This document shows, in pieces, positions 50,407-60,374 of a stretch of DNA of 64,000 bases; positions within the stretch are counted from its first letter, which is position 1; each line of letters starts with the position of its first letter. Below the pieces are notes generated by a model. It was given only the letters and a program-made list of their open reading frames with translations, was not told where the DNA came from and made no database searches. The position numbers and the translations under genes are program-made. Origin of the DNA: Bradyrhizobium sp. LLZ17 (GTDB lineage Bacteria > Pseudomonadota > Alphaproteobacteria > Rhizobiales > Xanthobacteraceae); contig NZ_CP165734.1 of NCBI RefSeq assembly GCF_041200145.1, forward strand, positions 2,356,001 to 2,420,000, in the 5' to 3' direction.

Positions 50407-52145
50407 ATGACAATCGACCAAACTGGGAATGCCGCCGGCCTGGCAGGCCGGCTCACGCTTGCCAACAAGCTCTACGCGATCTTCGCGTTGTTCGCACTGC
50501 TGACTGCGGCGATCGCGATGCTGTCGGACTACAACAGCCGCCGCGGCGCTGAGCTGACCGCCGCGATCGAGACGGCGAATGCGGCGGCGCTGAACGTCGA
50601 GCGCGTCAACTCGCTGGTCTATGCGGTCGTGATGGAGTCGCGCGGCGTCTACATGTCGACGGAGCCGGCCGTCGTGAAGAAGTACGGCGAAGGCCTGCTC
50701 AAGTTCAACGGGCAGATCCTCGACGTCGTGAAGCGCTGGGAAACCATCGTCAAAACCGACGATGCCGAGCAGTTCGCCACCTTCAAGAAGCGCATCGAGC
50801 AGTTCGTCGAGTTCCGCAAGGAGTTGGTCCGCCGCGGCATCGAGATCAACGCGGCCGCGGGCCGCGAATGGGGCGACAACGACGCCAATCGCGCCGTTCG
50901 CTCGGCGCTGAACAAGGATCTCGAGGCGCTCTCCAAGGTCTATGCCGAGCGCGCCAGGCAGATCGCGCAGCAGACCGAGACCAACCGCTTGCTGTCGCTG
51001 GTGCTGACCTGCCTCGGCGGCCTGGCACTGGCACTCGTCGTCATCGGCATCATCATCATTGCCCGCTCGATCGCGCGGCCGCTCGCCGCGATCACCGCAA
51101 CCATCAAGCAGGTCGCCGATGGCGCCGAGAACGTCGTGGTGCCGCACAGTGGCCGTGCCGACGAGATTGGCGCGCTGGCCCGCGCGATCCAGGTCTTCCA
51201 GGAAGCGATGGAACGCAATCGCAATCTCGCCTCGCAGGTTTCGCAGGATTCCGCCGCGCGCGAGGAACGCGCCCGCCACATCGAACAATCCGTGGAGGCG
51301 TTTCGCGAGGCCATCAGTGCGGTGATGCGCGGCCTCACGGATAACGCCACCGTCATGCGCGAGACCGCGCAGACCATCACGCGCGTCACCGCGGACGCCA
51401 GCAGCCGCGCCGGCACGGCGGCGAACGCCACCGAACAGGCCTCCCATAATGTCACGGCGGTGGCGGGCGCCGCCGAGGAATTGTCGGCATCGGTGGTGGA
51501 AATCGGCCGCCAGGTGCGGCAGAGCGCAACCGCAGTCGAGCACACCGGCCAGCGCACCGAGAAGTCGATCTCCGAGATCGAGAGCCTTGCGGCCGCCACG
51601 CAGCGCATTGACGGGGTGCTCAATCTGATCCAGGCGATCGCCGAGCAGACCAATCTGCTCGCGCTCAACGCCACCATCGAAGCCGCGCGCGCCGGTGACG
51701 CCGGCCGCGGCTTTGCCGTCGTCGCCCATGAAGTGAAGGCGCTGGCGGGTCAGACTGCGAAAGCGACCGCCGAGATCGGCGAGAACGTCTCGATGATCCA
51801 GACCTCCACTCGCAACGCGGTCGATGCCGTGCGCGAGATCGGCGGCGCGGTGCGCGAGATCAACGACGTCACCGCGGCGATCGCCGGCGCGATCGGCCAG
51901 CAGGACGCCGCCACGCGCGAGATCTCGTCGAATGCGCAATCCGCGGCCCAGGGCAACGAGACGCTGGTCGCCAACATCACGTCGCTGCGCGATGCCATCG
52001 GCGAGACCGACACGGCGGCCTCCTCCGTGCTGACGGCGGCGAGCAGCCTGACCGCTACGGCGGAGACGCTGTCGCGCGAGGTGGAAACGTTCTTCCAGAT
52101 CTGCGGTCGGGGTCGGCGGACAGCCGCCTCGCCAAGGCCGGATAA
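50407..52145 (+). CDS. Methyl-accepting chemotaxis protein, C-terminal frameshift
   Basis: The chemoreceptor has membrane helix 1 (about residues 24-43), a periplasmic four-helix-type sensor (about 45-195), helix 2 ([21 protein letters not shown]), a HAMP segment, and the signalling hairpin with [37 protein letters not shown]. Near 52100 one missing base replaces the usual C-terminus. Restoring it yields [18 protein letters not shown] and a stop at 52145 (579 residues). As sequenced, it runs on to 52227. The ligand is unknown. Confidence 0.87.
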
Positions 52146-52223
52146 GGGCGCGCGCCCACCCGCAAGGCCGGCGGCGGTCACGCGTCGACGAAAAAGCTCG
52201 AAAGCGCTTTCGACGAAAGTCGA

Positions 52224-53599
52224 TTAGCGCTCCGATCTCGATTGATCGACAAATATTCGAACGCGGCCAACATCCTCGACTTCACGGTAACGATGCAACT
52301 CCGTTTGGAGTTCGGGATCCGAATTGGCCCAAGCCAACCAATCGAACGGGACCGAACTCTGCAAATAGGTATCCACCAGAATCACGTCTGGGCGCGCGTT
52401 TCGCAGGTCTGCCAACAACTGCCGCCGCTCGAAATCCATGATGCCGTCCAGTTTTGCTCGCTCTGCTTGGGTTGGCTGTGAGCTGTTCTCGGCCAAAATT
52501 GCACCGGCCGTCAGCGCCTGGGCACACGAACTGCCCACCCAAGTCCCACCGATTTGACGGACGAGCGGATGCCCTAAAGCGAGGTGATCGGTAATCGTGA
52601 GCAGCCGCGGATGCTTTGCATGTGACTGGATACGCTGCTCCAGCGGCGGAAACTCTCGGAGCGACAAGGACAAACAGAGCCCGATGAGCACCACGCCAGC
52701 AAAGCCGCCGATCTTGACCGACACTGGCAGATTCCTTGTGCGAACATGTAGCAAGGGCGCAGCAATCGCAAACAAGCAAAGCGCGTACAGCGTGTAAGTC
52801 CAGCCCTTGCCTTGAAGAAGGAAACTCGCGGCGCCGCCGACGGCTGCGGCCAGCCACGGGGTTGCGTCGCTGCCTATTTTGAGGCCTTGCGGAGTGACTT
52901 GGCGCAGAAACACAATGGAAGCAGTGATCACAACGATCGGGAAAGGAAGCAGACCAGCCAAATTCTTCCTCATTGGAAGATAGGTGGCAGCGACCATCGG
53001 CGCAAAGGTAAACAGATAGCCGGGAAACACGAGAGCGACCACCGCCCCATAGCCGATGACCATAGCGGCGGCTGCACACGCTTCAGGGGTGAACAACAGC
53101 CTGAGAGAACGTTGGTGGATGATGCCAAGGATGATCGGAAGGCCTGCCACCAGAGCAAGCTGGGGCTTGATGCACATGGCCAGCCCGCCACCCAGTCCTG
53201 CCAGGATCGCAACCGCTCCGGGCGAAAGGCCGCGCCAGCGAATTGCAGTGATGGCTACAAAGGGAGTGAGTGCAATGACGGCTATATGTTCACGTTGCCC
53301 GAATACGGCGTTCGGAAGCACCGCGAACAGAAAAGCGAGCACGCACGTCGAAATAGTTCGCTCTCCGGCTCCCAACTTCGCCGCCGCGGCGGCGCGATCG
53401 ATCAAAAATAGCGAGCCGATGATCTCGATCATCACCAGGACGATCACGATGATCTCGGGCGCAATGCCGGTCAATCGCGCAAGCAGGGCTGCCGGCATGT
53501 AGAAAGCAGGCAGCTCAAATCCGGGTTGAGAACGGAGGGTATTTGAACAAGCAAGGCCGTCAGGAGGATCGCGGCCACGATGATCCAACGCTGATTCAT
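52224..53599 (-). pseudogene. Polytopic membrane protein (possible glycosyltransferase-like), frameshifted and perhaps internally deleted
   Basis: The N-terminus MNQRWIIVAAILLTALLVQIPSVLNPDL is in one frame. From about 53518 the body continues in another as ELPAFYMPAALLARLTGIAPEIIVIVLVMIEI, with about ten further hydrophobic segments and a soluble C-terminus (DVILVDTYLQSSVPFDWL). Adding one base joins them as 458 residues. However, the short distance between the N-terminal helix and YMPAALLARLTG suggests a further loss, since comparable GT39/GT87-like membrane proteins carry a longer first loop there. No catalytic motif is evident, so function stays open. Confidence 0.65.
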
Positions 53600-53868
53600 G
53601 CCCCAACCGCTTCCAGGCACACCCTGGGGGATGACGGCCTTTTCTGACGTCGGCAAAAGTTCTCTCCTCGAGCCGAAGCGACCTGTTGGCCTTCATCGTG
53701 CGCGAACTTCCAAAAGCGCAGGCAGCTCCACTCTCAATCAGCGGTCGTTACTATTGTACTACAATGATCGGAAACAATGGTGTTTCAGGGCCAAAGCGGT
53801 GGACTTGCCGCCGCTCTATCAGCGCCAGCTCCGTCTGCGCCGGACCGGCTACTGCCGGATTCGTGATT

Positions 53869-53893
53869 GGAACGACGTTTTCCCCCGACCGTT
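53869..53893 (+). promoter_or_regulatory. EcfG general-stress promoter
   Basis: GGAAC (53869-53873), 16 bases and CGTT (53890-53893) match the EcfG (alphaproteobacterial general-stress sigma) consensus exactly. The -10 element is 65 bases upstream of the small gene at 53958, with GAGGAG just before that ATG. The rest of the 53600-53957 gap shows no gene. Confidence 0.8.
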
Positions 53894-53957
53894 AACGCGC
53901 CGTCTTGCCGGACGCTGCTGGTCCGACGAAGCAATGTTGCCAGCGAGGAGACTGAAC

Positions 53958-54167
53958 ATGGCAAGTGCGGCAGATCGCGATCCCCGACACCATACGCAGA
54001 AGATGCAGAAGGCGCTCCAGGATATCCGGAACCATCTGCGCGAGGACATTCAAAAAGTCGACGAACCACAGTTGAAGGCGATGTTCGAAACATCCGCAGA
54101 GGTTTTGGGCGGCCTCGAGAAGGCGTTCAAGGATTACGAACAGAAGAACGAAAAGGCCTGGCGCTGA
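53958..54167 (+). CDS. Small hypothetical protein under EcfG promoter
   Basis: This 69-residue, highly charged helical protein (MASAADRDPRHHTQKMQKALQDIRNHLREDIQK, ending in FKDYEQKNEKAWR) has no signal or membrane segment. The pattern suggests a single helical hairpin. I do not recognise its family. It is preceded by a perfect EcfG promoter and followed 57 bp later by the hemerythrin gene, so it is probably part of the general stress response. A longer upstream frame exists but has no conserved content. Confidence 0.72.
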   Translation: MASAADRDPRHHTQKMQKALQDIRNHLREDIQKVDEPQLKAMFETSAEVLGGLEKAFKDYEQKNEKAWR

Positions 54168-54223
54168 TCCTCGCGACGCCGCGGCGCAAGTTGCGAGGCC
54201 CTCGGTTCACAGGAATATTCACC

Positions 54224-54958
54224 ATGACAATAGTGATGCCCAGCAAGCGCCAGCTGCTCCTGCTTGGTGGATCATTGGCGGTCCTCGCCGCTCCGGCGGT
54301 CATCGCGACGCCGGCTCTCGCCCAACAGAGCGGAGTCGGCGAGAAGCTGAAGGAGATGGTCACGGGGAAAAAGGACGAGGAGGTCACGCCTCCCGAGGAC
54401 TTGATGCGCGAACACGGCGTGCTCGACCGCGTGCTGCTGGTCTACGAAGCCGGACTCCGAAAGTTCTCGTCCAACGAGGATTTCGATCCCGCCCTGATCA
54501 CGCAGTCAGCCGAGATCGTTCGCGATTTCATCAATAACTACCATGAGAAATCGGAGGAAGAGCACGTCTTCCCGCGCTTCAAGAAGGCCGGGAAGATGAC
54601 TGATCTGGTGGACACGTTGCTGCGCCAGCACGAAGCGGGCCGAATGGTCACGAACACGATCCTGAAACTCGCGCCGTCGAGCCGGAGCGATGCCGACGCC
54701 CGCAAACAGCTCGTCGGGTCGATCCAATCCTTCGTCACGATGTATCGGCCGCACGCGGCCCGCGAGGACACCGATCTCTTCCCGAAGCTGAAGGACGTCG
54801 TGTCCTCCAATGAATACGACGCGATGGGGGAGGATTTCGAGAAAAAGGAACACGAACTGTTCGGGGAAGACGGTTTCGAGAAAATGGTGGCCCGCGTTGC
54901 CCAGCTGGAGCAGCAGATCGGCATTCACGACCTGGACCAATTCACGCCGCGCCAATAG
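54224..54958 (+). CDS. Exported hemerythrin-domain protein
   Basis: The 244-residue protein starts MTIVMPSKRQLLLLGGSLAVLA (signal peptide, cleavage near ALAQQ). The hemerythrin-like four-helix domain provides metal ligands: LMREHGVLDR, NNYHEKSEEEHVFPRF, LLRQHEAGR, and YRPHAAREDTDLFP. Such proteins bind a di-iron site and relate to oxygen or nitric-oxide stress. It is probably cotranscribed with the small EcfG-controlled gene upstream. The start could be the ATG 12 bases later (MPSKRQ). Confidence 0.87.
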   Translation: MTIVMPSKRQLLLLGGSLAVLAAPAVIATPALAQQSGVGEKLKEMVTGKKDEEVTPPEDLMREHGVLDRVLLVYEAGLRKFSSNEDFDPALITQSAEIVRDFINNYHEKSEEEHVFPRFKKAGKMTDLVDTLLRQHEAGRMVTNTILKLAPSSRSDADARKQLVGSIQSFVTMYRPHAAREDTDLFPKLKDVVSSNEYDAMGEDFEKKEHELFGEDGFEKMVARVAQLEQQIGIHDLDQFTPRQ

Positions 54959-55326
54959 CCGGGATCTCCAGCCACCTTCCTCCTGCGACCGGATTTATTC
55001 GATTATTTCGTCGGCGGCTGTCGCGAAGGCGTGCTACACGTCTGGCGCGGAGCTTGAGTCACAGCACAAGGGCGCCCAGTATGGGGAACCAAGCGCCCTT
55101 GCACCCCCATCGCCGGCAGATCCGAGGCGTGAGTTCTGATGGATCGCTGGACGCGCCGACGAACGCTGGATGACCGGAGCGAATCATAGCTGGATCTCTT
55201 GCCGCAATTGAGGCACCCATGCGCCAAACAAGCAGCGCCCCGGTTTCGTCAGGTTGGCTTTACCGGGAGGATGCAGTGCATCGCGCACGGTCATGCCAGA
55301 GCAACCGACAATTCGAAGGTAGACAC
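54959..55326. other. 368-bp intergenic region with one hairpin
   Basis: CAAGGGCGC (55067-55075) and GCGCCCTTG (55093-55101) could form a 9-bp hairpin, without a following T run. No gene, REP of the other families, or EcfG-like promoter is visible before the next small gene. Confidence 0.45.
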
Positions 55327-55533
55327 ATGTCATATGCCTACAAGCTGAATGAAGACGTCCAGCACCTCCGCCAAGGTCCACAAGGCCGTGCCGAGACTGA
55401 TCAGCCGGTGATCTATACCATCGTTCAATGCATGCCGATCGAGGCCGACGGTCGTCTTCGCTACCGCATCAGGAGCAAAACGGGCAATGTCGAGCGCGTG
55501 GTGACGGAAGATCAGCTCTCGTACTCCCAGTGA
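55327..55533 (+). CDS. Small conserved-type hypothetical protein
   Basis: The 68-residue protein MSYAYKLNEDVQHLRQG to VTEDQLSYSQ starts after an AAGG site. It has a KOW/SH3-like small beta-barrel feel (YTIVQCMPIEADGRLRYRIRSKTGNVERVV), as in small rhizobial proteins of unknown role. It is convergent with the acyl-CoA dehydrogenase, ten bases away. Confidence 0.7.
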   Translation: MSYAYKLNEDVQHLRQGPQGRAETDQPVIYTIVQCMPIEADGRLRYRIRSKTGNVERVVTEDQLSYSQ

Positions 55534-55543
55534 TCCTGCAGCC

Positions 55544-56761
55544 CTATCCCGCCATCACCCCGCCGCGCTTGATCAGCTCCTTGCCGACCGCAGCCAGATG
55601 CACTTGGTCGGGGCCGTCGCCGATGCGGATGAAGCGGGCGTAGACATAGGCCCGCGCCAGGAACGTGTCCTGCGAGACGCCGGCGGCGCCGTGGATCTGG
55701 ATGGCGCGGTCGATGACGCGGGCGGCCATGCTGGGCACCACGATCTTGGCGGCTGCGATCAGGTCGCGCGCGGCCTTGTTGCCCTCGCGGTCCATCCTGT
55801 CGGCGGCTTGCAGTGTCAACAGCCGCGCCTGGGCGATCTCGCAGAACGAATGTGCGATGTCCTCGCGCACCGAGCCCTGCTCGGCCAGCGGCTTACCGAA
55901 CGCCGTGCGTGAGACCGCGCGCCGGCACATCAATTCCAGCGCACGCTGGGCGCAGCCGATCAGCCGCATGCAATGGTGGATGCGGCCGGGGCCGAGCCGT
56001 CCCTGCGCAATCTCGAAGCCGCGGCCTTCGCCAAGCAAAATGTTCTCCGAGGGCACGCGGACGTTGTCATAGACGATCTCGGGGTGACCGACCGGCGCGT
56101 CGTCATAGCCGTAAGTCAGCATGTCGCGGACGATGCGCACGCCCGGCGTATTCTTGGGCACCAGGATCATGGATTGCTGGCGATGGCGGTCGGGATGGTC
56201 GGGCGCGGTCTTGCCCATCACGATCAGGATCTCGCAATCCTCGTTCATCGCACCGGAGGTGAACCATTTGCGGCCATTGACGACGTAGTCGCCGCCGTCG
56301 CGCTTGATCTCGCACTGGATGTTGGTGGCATCGCTGGAGGCGACCTGCGGCTCCGTCATCGAGAAGCCGGAGCGGATGCGCCCCTCCAGGAGCGGCTTCA
56401 GCCAGCGCTCCTGCTGCGCCGGCGTGCCGTAGTTCGCGAGCACCTCCATGTTGCCGACATCGGGTGCCGAGCAGTTGAACACCTCGGGCGCCCAGAGGAT
56501 GCGGCCCATGATCTCCTTCACCGGGGCGTATTCGAGATTGGTGAGGCCCGGACCGTGCTCGCCGGAGAGAAAGAGGTTCCACAGCCCCTGCTCCCGGGCC
56601 AGCCGCTTCAGGTCCTGCAAAACGGCCGGCGTCTTGTAGCGCGAGGCCTCAGGCTTCACCTGTTCGTAATAGAGCTCCTCGACCGGCTCGACATGCGTCC
56701 GCATGAACTGGCGGACGCGCTCCTGCAGCTCCAGCGACCGTGCGGAGTGTTGAAAGTTCAT
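55544..56761 (-). CDS. Acyl-CoA dehydrogenase family protein
   Basis: The 405-residue protein starts [20 protein letters not shown] after GGGAGG. It contains [17 protein letters not shown] (FAD/substrate strand), [11 protein letters not shown], the C-terminal helical domain with [16 protein letters not shown], and [36 protein letters not shown]. It catalyses alpha-beta dehydrogenation of an acyl-CoA. By general resemblance it belongs to the ACAD10/11-like branch. No electron-transfer flavoprotein genes are nearby. Confidence 0.9.
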   Translation of the reverse strand: MNFQHSARSLELQERVRQFMRTHVEPVEELYYEQVKPEASRYKTPAVLQDLKRLAREQGLWNLFLSGEHGPGLTNLEYAPVKEIMGRILWAPEVFNCSAPDVGNMEVLANYGTPAQQERWLKPLLEGRIRSGFSMTEPQVASSDATNIQCEIKRDGGDYVVNGRKWFTSGAMNEDCEILIVMGKTAPDHPDRHRQQSMILVPKNTPGVRIVRDMLTYGYDDAPVGHPEIVYDNVRVPSENILLGEGRGFEIAQGRLGPGRIHHCMRLIGCAQRALELMCRRAVSRTAFGKPLAEQGSVREDIAHSFCEIAQARLLTLQAADRMDREGNKAARDLIAAAKIVVPSMAARVIDRAIQIHGAAGVSQDTFLARAYVYARFIRIGDGPDQVHLAAVGKELIKRGGVMAG

Positions 56762-56798
56762 TTTAATCCTCCCGCTCGCCGACCTTCGCGTCGGTCTC

Positions 56799-56891
56799 GT
56801 AGGGTGGGCAAAGCGGAGCGTGCCCACCGCTTCTATTTCGGTGTTGGAGCGGTGGTGGGCACGGCGCAAGTGCGCCTTTGCCCACCCTACG
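56799..56891. repeat. BIME: paired GTAGGGTGGGCAAAG palindromes
   Basis: CGTAGGGTGGGCAAAG (56799-56814) is exactly complementary to CTTTGCCCACCCTACG (56876-56891). An inner pair (GTGCCCACCGCT with AGCGGTGGTGGGCAC) lies between. It sits just upstream of the acyl-CoA dehydrogenase. Confidence 0.85.
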
Positions 56892-57056
56892 ATTCCGAGC
56901 TGGCGGAGAGAGCCCCACCCCGCTCGCCGATCTTGCGCCTCACGTCCCGCGCAACAGCTTGCTCGCCACGACCGAACGCGCGGCGTGCTGCCTTTTTGTC
57001 AGCGTGTCAGATCAGCGGAGTTCGCTACGACGGTCTTGCGTCGAGTTGCTGGTGAG

Positions 57057-57632
57057 CTACTGGCGCCGCCGCAGGCTGAGGCCCAAGCTGACCCAGCCGG
57101 TCCCCGCCATGATCAGGTCGATGCCGAGAAACAGGCCGAGGATATAGACGCTGTTGACCGGCCAGCGCGCCAGGATCAGCAGCCCGAGCAAGAGCGTGAC
57201 GACGGCCGACAGCGCCACCCAGACCCACGGGCTTTCCCTCTTCATGCTGAAGGCGAGAAACAGCCTGACCGCGCCGGAGGCAAGCAGCGAGGCGCCGAGG
57301 AACAGCGTGAGCAATGCCGCCGCGAACAACGGATTGTCGAAGGTCAGGAAGCCTGCCACGATATAGAGCACGCCGAGCAGGGCCCAGATCGCGAACTTGC
57401 CCCAGCTCTTCATCTGGAACGCGCCGATCACCTCTGTCACGCCGGCGACGATCATCATCGCACCGACCACGATGACGCTCGCAACCGTCGCCATCACCAT
57501 GCTGCCGAGCGCGACGAATCCGGCGATCAGATACACGAGACCGAGAGCGACCACCCAGCCCCATTTGGCATGCAGCGCGGCAATGCCGGAGCCCAGGCTT
57601 AGGTTTTGAGACGTATCCGAAGCACTTGTCAT
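57057..57632 (-). CDS. HdeD-family (DUF308) membrane protein
   Basis: The 191-residue protein starts MTSASDTSQNLSLGSGIAALHAKWGW. It has six evenly spaced hydrophobic helices in three short repeats (GLVYLIAGFVALGSM, MMIVAGVTEVIGAF, LGVLYIVAGFL and so on), the HdeD/DUF308 layout linked to acid resistance in enteric bacteria. Here the role is unproven. It stands alone. Confidence 0.87.
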   Translation of the reverse strand: MTSASDTSQNLSLGSGIAALHAKWGWVVALGLVYLIAGFVALGSMVMATVASVIVVGAMMIVAGVTEVIGAFQMKSWGKFAIWALLGVLYIVAGFLTFDNPLFAAALLTLFLGASLLASGAVRLFLAFSMKRESPWVWVALSAVVTLLLGLLILARWPVNSVYILGLFLGIDLIMAGTGWVSLGLSLRRRQ

Positions 57633-57763
57633 GACGGCTACTCCTGCATGTGAAGCCCCCCAGAGCACATCTTCAGGATAGCACCGATAGCGCCGGGACA
57701 ACAGCCAGTCGAGCAGCCTTGCGCCACGCCAGCCATGACGCAAATCAAGGTCGACCGGGCGCA

Positions 57764-59285
57764 TCACGCGCGCGACCGTTCCATTTCGAGCTCGGCCTTG
57801 AGATTGTCGAGATCCCGATAAATCGAGGCAACCGCCAGCACGCGGCCGCCCTTGCGGTACTTCAGCAGGCAGTCCTTCCCCGAAATGCTGCCGTCGATCG
57901 CGATGTCGTCGAAGCTCTCGGCATGGCCGACATAGTTGATCGGCACATCGTAATGCTGGCTCCAGAAAAACGGCACGGCCTCGAAGCGTTCGCGACCGCC
58001 CATCATGTTGCGTGCCGCGGTCTGGCCCTGGCGCTCCGCCACCACCCAATGCTCGACGCGGATGATTTGCCGCGAATGCGGATCGGGCCAGCGCGCGATG
58101 TCACCAGCAGCGAAGATTCCGGCGACGCTGGTTTCGAGGTATTCGCTCACGCTGACGCCGCGATCGGCGGCAAGCCCCGCATGCTCGGCGAGTGCGAGGC
58201 GCGGCTTCACGCCGATGCCGACCACGACGAGGTCGGCCTCGATCACGCTACCGCTCTTCAGCGTCGCGCGCGTGCCGTCGAGTTTCTCCACGGTGTCCTT
58301 CAGATGAAAATTGACGCCGTTCTCTTCGTGCAACGCGCGCACGAAGTCGCCCATCTCGGCACCGAGCACCTTCTGCATCGGCCGTTCTTCCGGCGCAACC
58401 ACGTGCACCTCGAGCTTGCGTGCCCGCAAGGAAGCCGCGACCTCGAGGCCGATGAAGCTCGCGCCGATCACGAGCACGCGTTTCGCGCTGCCCGCCGCGT
58501 TGATGATGGCGCGGCTGTCGGCGACCGAACGCAAGGTGTGGACATGCGGCTGCTCGGCGCCGGGGATCTGCAATTTGACTGGCTCGGCGCCGGTCGCGAG
58601 CAGCAGACGGTCGAATGGCAGCCTGTCGCCATTGCCCAGCGTCACGCTGCACGCCTTCGGATCGATCGCGGACACATTGGTGTTGAGCCTGAGGTCGATG
58701 CCGACGTCCGCATAGTAATCCTCGCCCCGCAACGGCAGCCAGTCCTCCGGCGCGTTGCCGGCGAGATAATCCTTGGACAGGTTCGGCCGGTCGACCGGCA
58801 TCGCGCCGTCATTGCTGAGCATGGTGATGCCGCCGGCAAATCCCTCGCGCCGCAGCATCTCGGCCGCCGCGAAACCGGCCGCGCCGCCGCCGACGATGAC
58901 GAATTTTTCCGGCGCCGGCTCCGCGCGGTGCGATGCTGATGGCTTCAGCGCCTCCTGCTTGCGCTGAACCGAAATCCAGTCCTGATCGCGCGTCACCTCC
59001 CAGAGCGCGAGCGCGTTTAGCGCCGGCGGACGCGTGGCCTCACCGGTCCGCAAGGAGAAGCAGGCGTGATGCCAGGGGCAGCGGATGGTGTGGCCGACAA
59101 CCAGCCCTTCGGCGAGCGGGCCATGATAATGGCTGCACGTGGGCTCTATGGCAAAGACCTCGCCGCCCGCCTGCACCAGCAGCACATCTTCCTCGCCGAC
59201 ATGGCCGAGCAGCTTGCTGTCTTTGAAATCGGCGAGCGACACGCCTTTGGTCAGGTCGGGCCCGCTCGGCTTGTTATCCTCGCTC
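57764..59285 (-). CDS. Rieske-domain FAD/NAD(P) ferredoxin reductase-like protein (AIF-type)
   Basis: The 507-residue protein has an N-terminal Rieske domain with Cys51-x-His53 and Cys70-x2-His73. It is followed by a pyridine-nucleotide oxidoreductase with VIVGGGAAGFAAAEML (FAD), VIGASFIGLEVAASL (NAD) and FAAGDIARW. This fusion resembles apoptosis-inducing-factor-like reductases and ferredoxin reductases of Rieske oxygenases. The start at 59285 has GGGAG placed correctly. The open frame appears to extend into the upstream hydrolase only because that gene is frameshifted. Confidence 0.9.
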
Positions 59286-59367
59286 ATGGTCATCTCCCTC
59301 GCGAGCCCCGCCCGACTGAGGATTTGGACGGCGCTACCCGCGAAAAGTTCCCAACGGTCGGCAAAAT

Positions 59368-60262
59368 TTACGTTTGCGCCGCCTTCCACACGTCCCGCAC
59401 CGCCCGCGCCCATTCGGACGGCCGCTCCTGCGGCAAATTGTGACCGGCGCCCGCGAACACGCGCCGCTCGAAGAAACCCTCGAACTTGCGCGCGTGATGC
59501 GCAGTGCCGGGATTGACGCCGTCGCTGTCGCCGTCGATTGCGATCGTCGGGACGCAGAATCGCCGGCTGCGCCGCGAGCTTCGCCTCGATCCCGGCATAG
59601 GCGGGATCGCCCGCGACCAGCGCGTAGCGGTGGCGATAGGAGTGGATCACGACATCGACGAAATCGGGATTGTCGAACGACACGGCGCTTCGCTCGAACG
59701 TCGCGTCGTCAAATGTCCATTTCAGCGACCACATCGCCCAGAGCTGGCGCGCGAAGCCGCCGCGATTGCGCTCCAGCGCGCGGCGGCCGCGCTCGTTGTG
59801 GAAGAGATATTGATACCAGAGCGCCGCCTCCTCGGGCGGCGAAGCCGGCTCCATGCTGCGGGCGATGTTCTGGATGTTGTAGGAATTGCCGGAGACGAGC
59901 CCGACCACGCGCTCCGGATGCAGCGCCGAGACCACGCAGGCGGCCCGCCCGCCCCAATCATAGCCGCCGACGACCGCGCGTTGAATGCCAAGCGCATCCA
60001 TGAAGGCAAGGAGATCGGCGCCAAGCGCCGCCTGCTCGCCGGAGCGCAGCGTCTGCGCAGAACGAAACCGCGTCGGACCGTAGCCGCGCAGCCAGGGCAC
60101 CAGCACCCGCGCGCCGGCTTGCGCCAGGATCGGCGCGGTCTCGGCGTAGGCGTTCACGTCATAGGGAAAGCCATGACCCATGATGCAGGGCCAGCCGTCC
60201 GGCGCGCCGTAGTCGAGATAGGCGATGTCGAGGACGTCCGTGGTGATCGTTTTGTGCTGCAT
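59368..60262 (-). pseudogene. Alpha/beta hydrolase, single-base frameshift
   Basis: From the ATG at 60262 the protein shows the alpha/beta hydrolase start (YLDYGAPDGWPCIMGHGFPYD). It also has VVGGYDWGGRAACV, a nucleophile elbow with Asp as in epoxide hydrolase/haloalkane-dehalogenase-like members. One extra base near 59557 breaks the frame. The correct end is VPTIAIDGDSDGVNPG then GAGHNLPQERP, holding the late acid and catalytic His. Corrected length is 297 residues. It lies upstream of the Rieske reductase on the same strand, which suggests cotranscription. Confidence 0.85.
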
Positions 60263-60286
60263 GCCTTGCTCACGGCTTTGCGACGT

Positions 60287-60363
60287 CGTAGCCCGGATCG
60301 AGCGCAGCGCAATCCGGGCGGCGCAGCTTTTCCCGGATTGCGCGTCGCTCCATCCGGGCTACG
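60287..60363. repeat. BIME: paired GTAGCCCGGAT palindromes
   Basis: CGTAGCCCGGAT (60287-60298) and ATCCGGGCTACG (60352-60363) are perfect complements. The inner GCGCAATCCGGG (60307-60318) pairs with CCCGGATTGCGC (60332-60343). It sits between the hydrolase and the HD-domain gene. Confidence 0.87.
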
Positions 60364-60374
60364 AGAAACCCGAC

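Noticed and set aside
57764..60262. An apparent 832-residue hydrolase-Rieske-FAD fusion
   Set aside because: A one-base insertion near 59557 joins the frames. The hydrolase C-terminus (GAGHNLPQERP) is intact in the other frame, and the reductase has its own start and ribosome site at 59285.
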